Source: Clostridiales bacterium 1_7_47FAA
GTDB taxonomy: Bacteria; Bacillota; Clostridia; Lachnospirales; Lachnospiraceae
Direction: 5' to 3'
NCBI GenBank assembly: GCA_000155435.1
Contig: DS990261.1
Location: 983,987 to 1,047,986, forward strand
Length of the DNA stretch: 64,000 bases
Below are positions 52,389-61,732 of the stretch, one piece after another. The number at the start of each line of letters is the position of its first letter. The stretch's first letter is position 1. The notes below the pieces were generated by a model. That model saw only the letters and a list, made by a program, of their open reading frames with translations. It was not told the origin of the DNA and made no database searches. Both the position numbers and the translations under genes were made by a program.

Positions 52389-53567
52389 ATGCAGACAAAA
52401 TCCAGTTTACTGACATATAAGACCATAAGCAATCAGGAGGCCGGGGAGTACCTTGCAAAGGCAGTGGACCTGGTGAGGGGGAACCTGGACCAATTTACGG
52501 ACCGCTTTCCATACTCTAACAGCGAAGGAGGATTTTACCAGCCAGGTGATAACCGGGAGTGGACCACAGGGTTCTGGACCGGGGAAATATGGCTGGCCTA
52601 CGAGATGACCGGGGAGCAGGTATTCAGGGAAGCCGGAGCCGTCCAGGTGGAATCCTTCCTGGACAGGATTGAAAAAAGAATAGACACGGACAATCACGAC
52701 ATGGGCTTTTTATACACCCCGTCCTGCGTGGCAGCCTACCGTCTGACAGGCAGCAGGACAGCAAAAAAGGCAGCCCTGCTGGCGGCGGATAACCTGCTGG
52801 AGCGTTTCCAGGAAAAGGGACAGTTCTTCCAGGCGTGGGGGGAACTGGGAGCCAGGGACAATTACAGGCTGATCATTGACTGCCTGCTGAACATGCCCCT
52901 GTTATTCTGGGCCAGCGAGGTCACCGGGGACATGGTTTACCGGGAAAAGGCAATCGCCCATATACGGACGGCCGTGGGCTGCGTCATCCGCCCGGACCGT
53001 TCCACCTATCACACGTATTTCTTTGACCCTGATACAGGGAAACCCTTAAAGGGCGTGACCCATCAGGGCAACCGGGACGGCTCTGCCTGGAGCCGGGGAC
53101 AGGCATGGGGGATTTACGGCTGCGCACTCAGTTACCGCGTGGAACACGACCCGAGATATATGGAAATGTTCCGGGATGTGACTGATTATTTCCTGGAACA
53201 CCTGCCCTCGGACCTGATTCCGTACTGGGACTTTGACTTTGACGACCCCAGTGGGGAACCAAGGGATTCCTCCTCCGCGGCCATTGCCGCCTGTGGAATG
53301 CTTGAGATGGCAAAATACATGGAAGGACAGGAGGCGTCCTATTATACGGATATGGCCAGACGCCTGGTAAAGGCCCTCTGCAGCAGGTGCGCGGTAAAGA
53401 GCAGGAAGGAGTCCAACGGCCTGCTCCTCCATGGCACCTATGCCAGGGACAGCGCGGGCAATCCCTGTTCCAACCGGGGCGTGGATGAATGCAACACATG
53501 GGGGGATTATTTTTACATGGAAGCCCTGGTGAGGCTGGTAAAGGACTGGGAGCCATACTGGTATTAA
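52389..53567 (+). CDS. ugl: GH88 unsaturated glucuronyl hydrolase
   Basis: Cytosolic enzyme of 392 residues that removes the unsaturated uronic residue left by polysaccharide lyases. The (alpha/alpha)6 barrel pattern is clear, with catalytic Asp in NHDMGF and the second conserved Asp in LIIDCLLNMP; THQGNRDGSAWSRGQAWGIYG and DSSSAAIAACGMLEM also match the family. GAGGAG precedes the ATG. It completes the pathway begun by the lyase in the preceding gene. Confidence 0.92.
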   Translation: MQTKSSLLTYKTISNQEAGEYLAKAVDLVRGNLDQFTDRFPYSNSEGGFYQPGDNREWTTGFWTGEIWLAYEMTGEQVFREAGAVQVESFLDRIEKRIDTDNHDMGFLYTPSCVAAYRLTGSRTAKKAALLAADNLLERFQEKGQFFQAWGELGARDNYRLIIDCLLNMPLLFWASEVTGDMVYREKAIAHIRTAVGCVIRPDRSTYHTYFFDPDTGKPLKGVTHQGNRDGSAWSRGQAWGIYGCALSYRVEHDPRYMEMFRDVTDYFLEHLPSDLIPYWDFDFDDPSGEPRDSSSAAIAACGMLEMAKYMEGQEASYYTDMARRLVKALCSRCAVKSRKESNGLLLHGTYARDSAGNPCSNRGVDECNTWGDYFYMEALVRLVKDWEPYWY

Positions 53568-53596
53568 GGCGGGCGGGTTTTTTGACATCCGCGGTA

Positions 53597-53672
53597 TTGA
53601 CCGTCCGGATACATCGGGTTTATCATAGGAGTGTACACTGCCTGCAGTCAGGGGCTGCGCCGTGTACGCTCC
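53597..53672 (+). promoter_or_regulatory. promoter and leader hairpin of the WG-repeat gene
   Basis: TTGACC (53597-53602), an 18-bp spacer and TATCAT (53621-53626). GGAGTGTACAC (53628-53638) pairs with GTGTACGCTCC (53662-53672) with one G-U pair; no T-run follows. Confidence 0.45.
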
Positions 53673-53717
53673 TAATTGTATTTGTAATGGCATGTTTGGG
53701 GACAGGGGGACAGGCAG

Positions 53718-55343
53718 ATGAGAAAACTTCTGTTTGTGTTTTTTTTGCTTGCGGGATTGGAACTGGTTGCCGCAGCAGGGATATTTGTGACATCCGGTAT
53801 CTATAATGATAGCAGCCATCCGGCCGCCGGGCAGGGGAACCGGTATGGGGATTACCAGGGGACGGTGGAAGGGGAGATTTACATTTACAAGGACCATGAC
53901 CCGCGTTTCCACATAATCACGGACCCGGTACTGACCGACAATCCGGTGTCATATTCAGGAGGACTGGTCATACTGGAGCGGGACGGTCTGTATGGATACG
54001 CTGATTTTGAAGGAAACCGTGTCACGGACATACAATATGAAAACGCAGGCCGGTTCAGCGAAGGGCTGTCAGACGTTAAGAAGGATGGGAAATACGGTTT
54101 CATAGATGCATCCGGCCGCGAAATCATCCCTGTGATCTATGACCAGGTATCCCCGTTTGAAAACGGATATGCCGCAGTCAGGCTGGATGGCAAAAGAGGC
54201 GTGATTGACAGGAACGGCGGCATTGCGGTGCCCATTGAGCACACTCATCTGTTTACCGGTCATGATGACATTGCGCTTACCGGAGCCAATATAAAGACAG
54301 GCGAAGGGAAAGGGGATTACAGGACCATATACGGATTTGTCAATTACAGGGAAGGAACCCAGGTCCCTTACCAGTACCAATCCATAAGCAATCTTTCAGA
54401 CGGGTATTACAGTGTCAGCAAAGGGGCGGGATATGCCCTGATGGACCCTCTTGGCAGGGAAGTGACGGAGCCGGTCTATGACTGGATTGGAAGCGTCAGC
54501 GGCCGGATTGCCGCGGCCTGTCTGGATGGCAGATGCGGCTACATCGACCTGGAGGGAAGGGAGATGGTGCCCTTTGGATACGATGCAGCATTTTTATTCT
54601 GCTATGGCCGGGGGTCGGTTTCAAAGGATGGGAAATGGGGATATGTGGACAGGAACGGCCGTGAGGTCATTCCACTGTCCTATGATTTTGCATCCAATTT
54701 CCAGAATGGGCTGGCAGTGGTCATCAAAGACGGCAGATACGGCCTGATTGACACCAATGGAAAACCGCGGATCCCAATCCAATATGACTGGGTCAGCGCG
54801 CTGGGGGAGGATGGTGTCATTACCGTCATGAAGGACGGCCGTTTCGGGTTCGTGGATGCGAAGGGAAATGAAATCGCTCCTGCCATATATGATCATGTCT
54901 ATGACTTTAACGGCGGCTATGCAAAGGTGGAGCTGGGGGGAAAGACCGGATACATGGACCGGCGGGGAAGGCTTGTAACCCCCGCTGCCTACGATGACCC
55001 GGATGGGGATAAAAACAGTGGGACGAGTAATTTCTACCTTCAGCGGGACATTGGCGGGGATATGATAGAGGTGCCCCTTCTGCCGGATGTGAATGTCCGT
55101 GTAAAGAAGGCGGACAGCTCCTTCACCGGCTGGTATCACAAAGGCTGGCAGGTCACTGGGTTCTATGACAATGACGGCAGGAAGCTGGCAAGCCCTGGAG
55201 ACGGATATGAGGTGTATATCCTTCCTCCCAGGGACGTATCCTATACCTATACAGGGTGTTATGGAAAAGCAATGATGTTCTGTTATAAGAATGGGGACAG
55301 ATACGGCCTGTTCTGCGTAGCGGATACGGACGGTCCGGAATAG
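53718..55343 (+). CDS. WG-repeat surface protein
   Basis: Protein of 541 residues. An N-terminal hydrophobic segment (residues 3-25) is a signal peptide or anchor. From about 85 to 430 there are some nine WG-type beta repeats (for example GLYGYADFEGN, GKYGFIDASGREIIPVIYD, GKWGYVDRNGREVIPLSYD). The last 110 residues are non-repeat. Function of WG repeats is not established; extracellular binding is likely. The gene stands alone between the lyase island and iscS. Confidence 0.85.
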   Translation: MRKLLFVFFLLAGLELVAAAGIFVTSGIYNDSSHPAAGQGNRYGDYQGTVEGEIYIYKDHDPRFHIITDPVLTDNPVSYSGGLVILERDGLYGYADFEGNRVTDIQYENAGRFSEGLSDVKKDGKYGFIDASGREIIPVIYDQVSPFENGYAAVRLDGKRGVIDRNGGIAVPIEHTHLFTGHDDIALTGANIKTGEGKGDYRTIYGFVNYREGTQVPYQYQSISNLSDGYYSVSKGAGYALMDPLGREVTEPVYDWIGSVSGRIAAACLDGRCGYIDLEGREMVPFGYDAAFLFCYGRGSVSKDGKWGYVDRNGREVIPLSYDFASNFQNGLAVVIKDGRYGLIDTNGKPRIPIQYDWVSALGEDGVITVMKDGRFGFVDAKGNEIAPAIYDHVYDFNGGYAKVELGGKTGYMDRRGRLVTPAAYDDPDGDKNSGTSNFYLQRDIGGDMIEVPLLPDVNVRVKKADSSFTGWYHKGWQVTGFYDNDGRKLASPGDGYEVYILPPRDVSYTYTGCYGKAMMFCYKNGDRYGLFCVADTDGPE

Positions 55344-55403
55344 GGCATCCGGGGTGGATATTGTCACTGTTTTGCATATAATAACAGTACCAGACAAAAT
55401 ATA

Positions 55404-55442
55404 AGTATTCCTATTGAAATTGTAGGAATACTATGATATAGT
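55404..55442 (+). promoter_or_regulatory. iscS operon promoter with palindromic operator
   Basis: TTGAAA (55414-55419), a 17-bp spacer and TATAGT (55437-55442). AGTATTCCTA (55404-55413) and TAGGAATACT (55423-55432) form a 29-bp palindrome that flanks the -35 box, resembling operators of Rrf2-family (IscR/CymR) regulators. Confidence 0.65.
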
Positions 55443-55497
55443 AGGAAGCGTAGATGAAGCTTTTAACTTTAGGACTACAGAAAGGCGGATTTTTAAT

Positions 55498-56694
55498 ATG
55501 AAACAGTTGATTTATCTTGATAATGCGGCCACCACCAAGACAAGGCCGGAAGTGGTTGAGGCCATGCTCCCGTATTTCACGGAGTTTTATGGCAATCCTT
55601 CCTCGGTCTATGATTTTTCCACAGAGAGTAAGAAAGCGGTGAACCATGCAAGGGAGACCATTGCCCGGGCATTGGGGGCAAAGACCAATGAAATATATTT
55701 TACGGCAGGCGGCAGCGAGTCCGATAACTGGGCCCTGACAGCAACTGCGGAAGCCTATGCTTCAAAGGGAAAACATATCATCACCACCAAGATTGAACAC
55801 CATGCAATCCTCCACACCTGCCAGTATCTGGAGAAGAGGGGATACGAGGTCACCTATCTGGATGTGGATGAGAACGGAGTGGTCAAGCTGGACGAACTTA
55901 AGAAGGCAATCCGGCCGGACACCATCCTGATTTCCATCATGTTTGCCAACAATGAGATCGGGACCATTGAGCCGATTAAGGAAATCGGCGCAATCGCAAA
56001 AGAACACGGCATCCTTTTCCACACAGATGCGGTACAGGCCTTTGCCCATGTGCCCATCCAGGTGGATGAATATAATATTGACATGCTCAGCTCCAGCGGC
56101 CATAAGTTAAACGGGCCAAAGGGAATCGGATTCCTCTATATCCGCACAGGCGTGAAAATCCGCTCCTTTATACACGGCGGCGCACAGGAGCGCAAGCGCC
56201 GCGCGGGCACGGAAAATGTCCCTGGCATCGTGGGCTACGGCAAAGCGGTTGAGATTGCCATGAATAATATGGAAGAGCGCACAAAGAAGGAAACGGAACT
56301 CAGGGATTACCTGATGGACCGGGTCATGGACGAGGTGCCGTTTACCAGGATTAACGGCTCACGCACCAGCCGCCTTCCTAATAATGTGAACTTTGCCTTC
56401 CAGTTCATTGAGGGCGAATCACTTTTGATTAAACTGGACATGGCCGGAATCTGCGGTTCCAGCGGTTCTGCCTGTACGTCAGGTTCCCTGGACCCGTCCC
56501 ATGTGCTGCTGGCCATCGGCCTGCCCCATGAGATTGCCCATGGTTCCCTGCGCCTGACGCTGAGCGAGGAAAACACAAAGGAAGAAATGGATTACGTGGT
56601 GGAGCAGATTAAGGAGGTAGTGGCTTACCTGCGCAGCATGTCACCCTTATACGAAGACTATATGAAGCATAACAAACACAACAAACAAAATTAA
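55498..56694 (+). CDS. iscS: cysteine desulfurase
   Basis: PLP enzyme of 398 residues that takes sulfur from cysteine for Fe-S clusters and thio-tRNA. PLP-binding Lys203 (SSSGHKLNGPKG), the active-site Cys326 (SSGSACTSGS), and the N-terminal YLDNAATT all match the NifS/IscS group. The C-terminal KHNKHNKQN tail is unusual and hydrophilic. First gene of an operon with iscU and mnmA, so it feeds both cluster assembly and 2-thiouridine. No iscR precedes it, but a palindrome at its promoter suggests Rrf2-type control. Confidence 0.95.
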   Translation: MKQLIYLDNAATTKTRPEVVEAMLPYFTEFYGNPSSVYDFSTESKKAVNHARETIARALGAKTNEIYFTAGGSESDNWALTATAEAYASKGKHIITTKIEHHAILHTCQYLEKRGYEVTYLDVDENGVVKLDELKKAIRPDTILISIMFANNEIGTIEPIKEIGAIAKEHGILFHTDAVQAFAHVPIQVDEYNIDMLSSSGHKLNGPKGIGFLYIRTGVKIRSFIHGGAQERKRRAGTENVPGIVGYGKAVEIAMNNMEERTKKETELRDYLMDRVMDEVPFTRINGSRTSRLPNNVNFAFQFIEGESLLIKLDMAGICGSSGSACTSGSLDPSHVLLAIGLPHEIAHGSLRLTLSEENTKEEMDYVVEQIKEVVAYLRSMSPLYEDYMKHNKHNKQN

Positions 56695-56721
56695 GACAGA
56701 AATCCATCAGGAGGAAAACAG

Positions 56722-57159
56722 ATGTACACCGATAAAGTAATGGACCATTTTGAGCACCCAAGGAATGTGGGTGAATTAGAGAACCCCAGCGGCATGGGAA
56801 CCGTAGGCAATCCCAAATGCGGCGATATCATGAGGATTTATCTGGACATTGACGAGAACCAGATCATAAGGGATGTAAAGTTTAAGACCTTTGGCTGCGG
56901 CGCTGCCGTTGCCACCAGCAGCATGGCAACCGAGCTTGTGAAAGGCAAATCCGTACAGGAAGCCATGGCAGTGACCAACAAAGCAGTGATGGAAGCACTT
57001 GACGGACTGCCGCCTGTTAAGGTACACTGTTCATTACTGGCAGAGGAGGCCATCCACGCCGCCCTCTGGGATTATGCACAGAAAAACGGTATTACCATTG
57101 AAGGACTGGAGAAGCCCAAGGATAATATTGAGGAAGAGGAAGAAGAGGAAGACTATTGA
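56722..57159 (+). CDS. iscU: iron-sulfur cluster scaffold protein
   Basis: IscU/NifU N-terminal-type scaffold of 145 residues with cluster ligands Cys33, Cys59 and Cys103 and Asp35 ([21 protein letters not shown]). Receives sulfur from IscS. The C-terminal run of seven Glu is not part of the fold; its codons (GAGGAAGAGG-type) provide the ribosome-binding sequence for the TTG start of mnmA, which overlaps the stop as TTGA. Confidence 0.93.
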   Translation: MYTDKVMDHFEHPRNVGELENPSGMGTVGNPKCGDIMRIYLDIDENQIIRDVKFKTFGCGAAVATSSMATELVKGKSVQEAMAVTNKAVMEALDGLPPVKVHCSLLAEEAIHAALWDYAQKNGITIEGLEKPKDNIEEEEEEEDY

Positions 57160-58232
57160 GTAAGAAGGTTGTAGTAGGCATGTCCGGAGGAGTTGACTCC
57201 TCCGTGGCTGCCTGGCTTTTAAAACAGCAGGGATACGATGTCATTGGCGTGACCATGCAGATATGGCAGGATGAGGATACGGATGTCCAGGAGGCAGAAG
57301 GGGGTTGCTGCGGCTTAAGCGCTGTGGATGATGCCCGCAGGGTTGCCATGGACCTCGGTATCCCTTATTATGTAATGAATTTTAAGGAAGAGTTCCGGAC
57401 GAACGTGATGGACTATTTTGTGGGCGAATACGTGGCTGGAAGGACCCCCAACCCGTGTATTGCCTGTAACCGCTATGTGAAGTGGGAATCGCTGCTGCGC
57501 CGCAGCATGGCAATCGGGGCGGATTACATCGCAACCGGGCATTATGCGCAGATCTGCCAGCTTCCAAGCGGAAGATATGCCCTTAAGACCTCGGTGACAG
57601 CACAAAAGGACCAGACCTATGCACTGTATAACCTGACCCAGGAGCAGCTGGCCCGAACGCTGATGCCTGTGGGAAGCTACCACAAGGACGAGATCCGCAG
57701 GATGGCGGAGGACATAGGCCTGCAGGTGGCCCACAAGCCGGACAGCCAGGAAATCTGTTTCATACCGGACCACGACCATGCCCGCTTCATAGAAGCGTAT
57801 ACCGGGATGCAGGTCCCTGAGGGGAATTTTGTCGACCTGGAGGGCAATGTGCTTGGAAAACACAAGGGGATTTCCCATTACACCATAGGCCAGAGGAAAG
57901 GGCTGAACCTGTCCATGGGACATCCCGTGTTCGTGGTGGAGATACGGCCTGAGACCAATGAGGTGGTTATCGGGGAAGGGAAAGATGTATTTACAAATGT
58001 CCTCTGCTGCGATAAACTGAACTGGATGGCAATAGACGGCCTGCATGGGGAATCCATGGAGGTCACTGCCAAAATCAGATACAGCCACAAGGGTTCCCCG
58101 TGCACCATCCGTGAAATTGGCCGCGGTTTGGTGGAGTGCAGGTTCCATGAACCGGTCAGGGCAGCCACGCCGGGACAGGCCGTGGTGTTCTATGACGGGG
58201 ACTACGTGGCGGGCGGAGGTACGATTTTATGA
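57156..58232 (+). CDS. mnmA: tRNA 2-thiouridine(34) synthase
   Basis: Thiolase of 358 residues that adds sulfur to U34 of tRNA-Glu, -Gln and -Lys. P-loop SGGVDSS (residues 10-16), nucleophile Cys101 (NPCIAC), and the second catalytic Cys201 (SQEICFIPD) are present, with [14 protein letters not shown] and the C-terminal beta-barrel domain. Start is TTG. Its stop overlaps the amidase start (ATGA). Confidence 0.95.
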   Translation: MSKKVVVGMSGGVDSSVAAWLLKQQGYDVIGVTMQIWQDEDTDVQEAEGGCCGLSAVDDARRVAMDLGIPYYVMNFKEEFRTNVMDYFVGEYVAGRTPNPCIACNRYVKWESLLRRSMAIGADYIATGHYAQICQLPSGRYALKTSVTAQKDQTYALYNLTQEQLARTLMPVGSYHKDEIRRMAEDIGLQVAHKPDSQEICFIPDHDHARFIEAYTGMQVPEGNFVDLEGNVLGKHKGISHYTIGQRKGLNLSMGHPVFVVEIRPETNEVVIGEGKDVFTNVLCCDKLNWMAIDGLHGESMEVTAKIRYSHKGSPCTIREIGRGLVECRFHEPVRAATPGQAVVFYDGDYVAGGGTIL

Positions 58233-59575
58233 GATTGCAGATAAAAAGATATGGGGCCGCGGCCCTGGCAGGAATCATGGCAGGCAGCCTGGCGCTGACA
58301 GGCTGCGGCAGTTATGCGTCAAGCAGTGAACTGAGGCAGCAGGCGGAAGCCTCCCTTTTGGACCAGGCGGACAGCGGGAGCGGGTCCGGCCAGGGCATCC
58401 AGGTGGAACCGGACAGCGGGACGGCGGACAGTGGGACACCGGACAATCCGGGAACACGGGATGGCCGGGGGACGCCGGACGGCCAGGATGACCGGACCGG
58501 AGGGCCGTCAGCTGAAACCATCCGTGTGGAGACCGGGCTTACAACCGCCCCCATGCCTGAATTTGAGTCCGTGAAGGACGATGTATATGTCAAGACAGAG
58601 GATGGGGGAAGCGTCCGTCTGCGCTCATCCTGCGACACGGGCAGCGATGCCAACATCGTGACATACGCCAGTTCCGGCACCAGGCTTACACGTACCGGAA
58701 AGGGAAGTGAATGGACCAGGATTGATTACAACGGTACCCCGGCCTACATATCATCTGCATATATCACCACGGACGTGCCGGAGACAACGGCTGCACCGGC
58801 TGGCGGCGTGTGTGTGGACAGCGGGGAAGTGACGCTGAACCCGTCCTGGAAGTATGCGGAGTTCTCCAAAATCAACACAGGGGCTGCCGTCCTGTACCGT
58901 TCAGAGGCAGGGACCAGGAAGAACATCACAATCTGCGTCAACGCGGGCCATGGCACCAAGGGCGGTTCATCCGTGAAGACCCTGTGCCATCCCGACGGCA
59001 CGCCCAAGGTAACAGGCGGCACCACTGGCGCAGGCGCCACATCCGCGGCAGCCGTGTCCGGCGGCATGACCTTTGCGGACGGCACGGCGGAGAGCAAGGT
59101 AACCCTTGCCATGGCCAGGATCTTGAAGGATAAGCTTCTGGCGGCAGGCTATGATGTGCTGATGATACGTGAAAATGATGACGTCCAGCTGGATAACGTG
59201 GCAAGGACCGTGATTGCCAACAATGCCAGCGACTGCCACATTGCCCTTCACTGGGATTCCACCACCAGCAACAAGGGGGCATTTTACATGAGCGTGCCCA
59301 ATGTGGAGTCCTACAGGAACATGGAGCCGGTCAAATCCCACTGGCAGCAGCACAATGCGCTGGGGGAAAGCCTGGTGGCAGGCCTGAAAGGCGCCGGGGT
59401 AAAGATTTTCTCAGGCGGTTCCATGGCCATGGACCTGACCCAGACCTCCTATTCCACTGTCCCGTCCGTGGATATCGAGCTGGGGGATAAGGCATCCGAC
59501 CATTCACAGGCAACCCTGAACACGCTGGCAGACGGCCTGCTGGCCGGAATCAACCAGTATTTTGGGCAATCATAG
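58229..59575 (+). CDS. SH3b-containing N-acetylmuramoyl-L-alanine amidase lipoprotein
   Basis: Lipoprotein of 448 residues: lipobox LTGC (Cys29), a Gly/Asp/Pro/Thr-rich repeat linker (residues about 61-92), a bacterial SH3 domain (about 112-185) and an Amidase_3 catalytic domain (about 230-445). Zinc and catalytic residues appear in VNAGHG, the later Glu-rich part of the fold, HWDST and VDIELGD. It cleaves the amide between muramic acid and the stem peptide. Translational coupling to mnmA is by overlap only; no functional link is known. Confidence 0.88.
   Translation: MRLQIKRYGAAALAGIMAGSLALTGCGSYASSSELRQQAEASLLDQADSGSGSGQGIQVEPDSGTADSGTPDNPGTRDGRGTPDGQDDRTGGPSAETIRVETGLTTAPMPEFESVKDDVYVKTEDGGSVRLRSSCDTGSDANIVTYASSGTRLTRTGKGSEWTRIDYNGTPAYISSAYITTDVPETTAAPAGGVCVDSGEVTLNPSWKYAEFSKINTGAAVLYRSEAGTRKNITICVNAGHGTKGGSSVKTLCHPDGTPKVTGGTTGAGATSAAAVSGGMTFADGTAESKVTLAMARILKDKLLAAGYDVLMIRENDDVQLDNVARTVIANNASDCHIALHWDSTTSNKGAFYMSVPNVESYRNMEPVKSHWQQHNALGESLVAGLKGAGVKIFSGGSMAMDLTQTSYSTVPSVDIELGDKASDHSQATLNTLADGLLAGINQYFGQS
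58409..58500 (+). repeat. degenerate in-frame 18-bp repeats in the amidase linker
   Basis: About five hexapeptide units, [18 protein letters not shown] and GRGTPD among them, between the lipid anchor and the SH3 domain. Confidence 0.75.
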
Positions 59576-59709
59576 GATACTGCACATAAAAGCCTTGTTT
59601 GTTTATTAACATTTTCTTACATAACCCTTCTTATAATAGACAAAATCTGAAAACTGCATTACAATGGGTATAACAGTTTAATTATTGTCAATATAAGGAG
59701 GGACTTTTT

Positions 59710-60516
59710 ATGAAATGTATGAAACGCCTGCTGGCTGTTATCCTTGGCGCAGCGCTTCTCTGCCCTATGACCGCGTATGCCGGCCAGACAGAGGAAGCCA
59801 AGACATTGTATGACCAGGTACAGGAGAAGAGCAATGCCATCACGGACATGAATGCTTTTTATGATTTCAAGATTAAGCTTGGCGGTTCCATGATGGAGAA
59901 TGCAGGTCTTACCGACACAGACATGCGGCTGGAGATGAATGTCAAGATGAACCATCTGACGGAGCCGGCCCTGATGCGCTACATGGCTTACTGCAGGATG
60001 ACCGACCAGGATGGCAGCCAGATGACTTATTCCATGTACTATCTGGACGGATATATGTATATGGATATGCTGGGACAGAAGATTAAGATGCCCATGGCCA
60101 TGGGTGACATGATGCAGCAGAGCATGGCCAGCGCCAATGCCTTTGATGTCCCCACGGATATCATTAAGGATATGAACCTGTGGGATGAAGGCGAGAACAA
60201 GGTAATCGGATTTACCATTGATGACAACCGGATGAATGAATTCCTTCAGACCGTATTAAGCTCCACCGGACTTACGGGAATGGTGGACGGAACCAGCATG
60301 AGCCTTCATAACATGAAGGGCGAGTATGTTGTGGATCCAAACGGCAATCTGATTAAGATGCGCCTTAAGATGGATATGTCCATGACCATGGACGGCGAGA
60401 CCATGACCATGAGCATGGACGGCGATGTGGGTATTGCGGATCCCGGCCAGCCAGTGGATGTTCCGGTTCCCAATGTTGCCGAGTACACCGATATAACGGC
60501 AGCAGCCAACCAGTAA
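59710..60516 (+). CDS. secreted methionine-rich protein (DUF6612-like)
   Basis: Protein of 268 residues with an N-terminal signal peptide (cleavage after AYA, about residue 21). The body has the pattern of DUF6612/LolA-like clostridial secreted proteins: paired short strands (MRLEMNVKMNHLTEP, MTYSMYYLDGYMYMDMLG, KMRLKMDMSMTM) and unusually many Met. No lipobox. Function unknown. AAGGAGGG precedes the ATG. The family assignment is tentative. Confidence 0.7.
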   Translation: MKCMKRLLAVILGAALLCPMTAYAGQTEEAKTLYDQVQEKSNAITDMNAFYDFKIKLGGSMMENAGLTDTDMRLEMNVKMNHLTEPALMRYMAYCRMTDQDGSQMTYSMYYLDGYMYMDMLGQKIKMPMAMGDMMQQSMASANAFDVPTDIIKDMNLWDEGENKVIGFTIDDNRMNEFLQTVLSSTGLTGMVDGTSMSLHNMKGEYVVDPNGNLIKMRLKMDMSMTMDGETMTMSMDGDVGIADPGQPVDVPVPNVAEYTDITAAANQ

Positions 60517-60550
60517 TACCGGCCAGTTATAAAAAAGAGTAAAAAAGTTA

Positions 60551-60608
60551 TGCCAGCTACTACACAAAACACGAAATTTAGTGTATAATGCAGTAGTTGG
60601 CATTTTTT
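60551..60608 (+). terminator. terminator overlapping the tRNA-Ser promoter
   Basis: TGCCAGCTACTACA (60551-60564) pairs with TGCAGTAGTTGGCA (60589-60602) through G-U or A-C changes, then six T. The loop contains TATAAT (60584-60589), with TACACA 17 bp upstream (60561-60566) as -35, which would be the tRNA promoter. Confidence 0.7.
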
Positions 60609-60697
60609 GGAGGAGTACCCAAGTGGCTGAAGGGTCTGGCTTCGAACACCAGTAGGTCGGTAGCACCGGCGCGAGGGTTCAAATCCCTCCTCCTCCG
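60609..60697 (+). tRNA. tRNA-Ser(CGA)
   Basis: A cloverleaf of 89 bases. The acceptor GGAGGAG pairs with CTCCTCC, with discriminator G97. A long variable arm with CGGT/ACCG marks a serine tRNA. The anticodon loop is TTCGAAC, so the anticodon is CGA. The T arm is GAGGG-TTCAAAT-CCCTC. The anticodon stem has a C31-A39 mismatch. CCA is not encoded. Starts directly after the T-run of the upstream terminator. Confidence 0.93.
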
Positions 60698-60780
60698 TTT
60701 GAAACGCCCGGCGCGGGTATGGGCATCCATTCCTGCTAAGCGTACTTTAGACCGTCAGTTCATGGATTGGCGGTATTTTC

Positions 60781-60951
60781 ATGTCTGAAACCAAGGTGTT
60801 CGTGTCCGAAACTCAGGTTTTCATATCTGAACCCCAGGTGTTCGTGTCCGAAACTCAGGTTTTCATGTCCACTGACCCCGGTTCCGGGGGATTTTCAAAA
60901 ATATCCAAATTAAATGGGACTTTTTCCGGCATTTTACAGTCTAATAGATAG
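60781..60951 (+). CDS. possible 56-residue repeat peptide
   Basis: ATG at 60781 opens a frame of 56 codons. Its first half is 7-residue repeats (SETKVFV, SETQVFI, SEPQVFV, SETQVFM) from a 21-bp DNA repeat. The alternating polar/hydrophobic pattern would suit beta strands. No good ribosome site is seen, so it may be untranslated repeat DNA. Confidence 0.3.
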   Translation: MSETKVFVSETQVFISEPQVFVSETQVFMSTDPGSGGFSKISKLNGTFSGILQSNR

Positions 60952-60999
60952 AAGCATGGAAAACATGTGACTGTACGTACAGAAAAGAGAGGAACAGCA

Positions 61000-61131
61000 A
61001 TGGAAAACTTAATAAAGAAAGTAAAATTGCGGGATGCGGATGTTTTTACAGAGCTGATGCAGCAGCAGATGCAGAACATGTACAAAACAGACCGGGCTGT
61101 TTTATACAATGAGGAGGATGTGCCGGAGATT
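61000..61131 (+). pseudogene. N-terminal fragment of an ECF-type sigma factor
   Basis: ATG at 61000 begins MENLIKKVKLRDADVFTEL, followed by MQNMYKTDRAVLYNEED, which matches the start of region 2 of ECF sigma factors. After about residue 43 the similarity ends and the open frame runs on through unrelated sequence to 61278. Probably a decayed copy. Confidence 0.6.
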
Positions 61132-61178
61132 CCATCCCGGGATAAGGACAGATGCTGTATATGTACAGCCCTGATGAA

Positions 61179-61343
61179 TCAGGACTGCATGCCGCGCTGG
61201 GGGCATTCTTCCGGTATGGAAGGGGTTGCGTTATCAGCTCCCGGAAGGTCAATCTCCGGTATGTCCCCATCTCCATAGGTGCTGCTGTTCCGGCCCGGAA
61301 GTTCCATTGGTTCCATAGGTCTTTGGGTCTGTCCTGCATCCAT
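61179..61343 (-). CDS. possible 54-residue acidic proline-rich protein
   Basis: A minus-strand frame starting six bases after the stop of the next small gene, with AAAGGGTG about eight bases upstream. Rich in Pro, Glu and Met, with no recognised family. Spacing and ribosome site favour a real small gene; length and composition leave doubt. Confidence 0.35.
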   Translation of the reverse strand: MDAGQTQRPMEPMELPGRNSSTYGDGDIPEIDLPGADNATPSIPEECPQRGMQS

Positions 61344-61349
61344 GTTCCA

Positions 61350-61541
61350 TCACCCTTTCGTAAACATGTTCTCCACATAGTTGCGCATTTCCTGGCGGCT
61401 TTCAATGGTCCTGGCTCCATCCACAATCCGCTCCTGTTCCGGTTTGCTCAGTCCGGCAAAGCGGTTCAGGGCATCGGAGTGCATGGCCAGTTCCATGGTA
61501 AAGCCGATGGGCAGTTCATCGTTGTTAATCTTATTTATCAT
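61350..61541 (-). CDS. conserved small protein (hypothetical)
   Basis: Sixty-three residues beginning MINKINNDELPIGFTMEL and containing ALNRFAGLSKPEQERIVDGA, with a helical pattern and ending MFTKG. Similar short proteins are common in Lachnospiraceae (from memory); function unknown. GAGGTG six bases before the ATG at 61541 decides the start over earlier GTG/ATG codons at 61550 and 61547. Confidence 0.65.
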   Translation of the reverse strand: MINKINNDELPIGFTMELAMHSDALNRFAGLSKPEQERIVDGARTIESRQEMRNYVENMFTKG

Positions 61542-61641
61542 GTTCATCACCTCACGGTTAGTATGGAACCGGGACAGTAAAAATATGCGCGTACATTATA
61601 ATATGAATTCCTGTTTTCAAATACGACCCAGTGCATGACAG

Positions 61642-61671
61642 AAAGCCGTGACCACATACAGTCACGGCTTT
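61642..61671. terminator. terminator downstream of rsiV
   Basis: AAAGCCGTGAC (61642-61652) pairs perfectly with GTCACGGCTTT (61661-61671), 8-base loop. The T-run is short in both directions. Confidence 0.65.
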
Positions 61672-61732
61672 ATCAGGGTTTTCCTTATCAGGATTTATTT
61701 TCCTTATAAGAATTTACTTTTCTTTTGATGAT

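Noticed and set aside
60609-60697. tRNA-Sec
   Set aside because: The long variable arm suggested it, but the anticodon is CGA and the acceptor stem has seven pairs, which fits tRNA-Ser.
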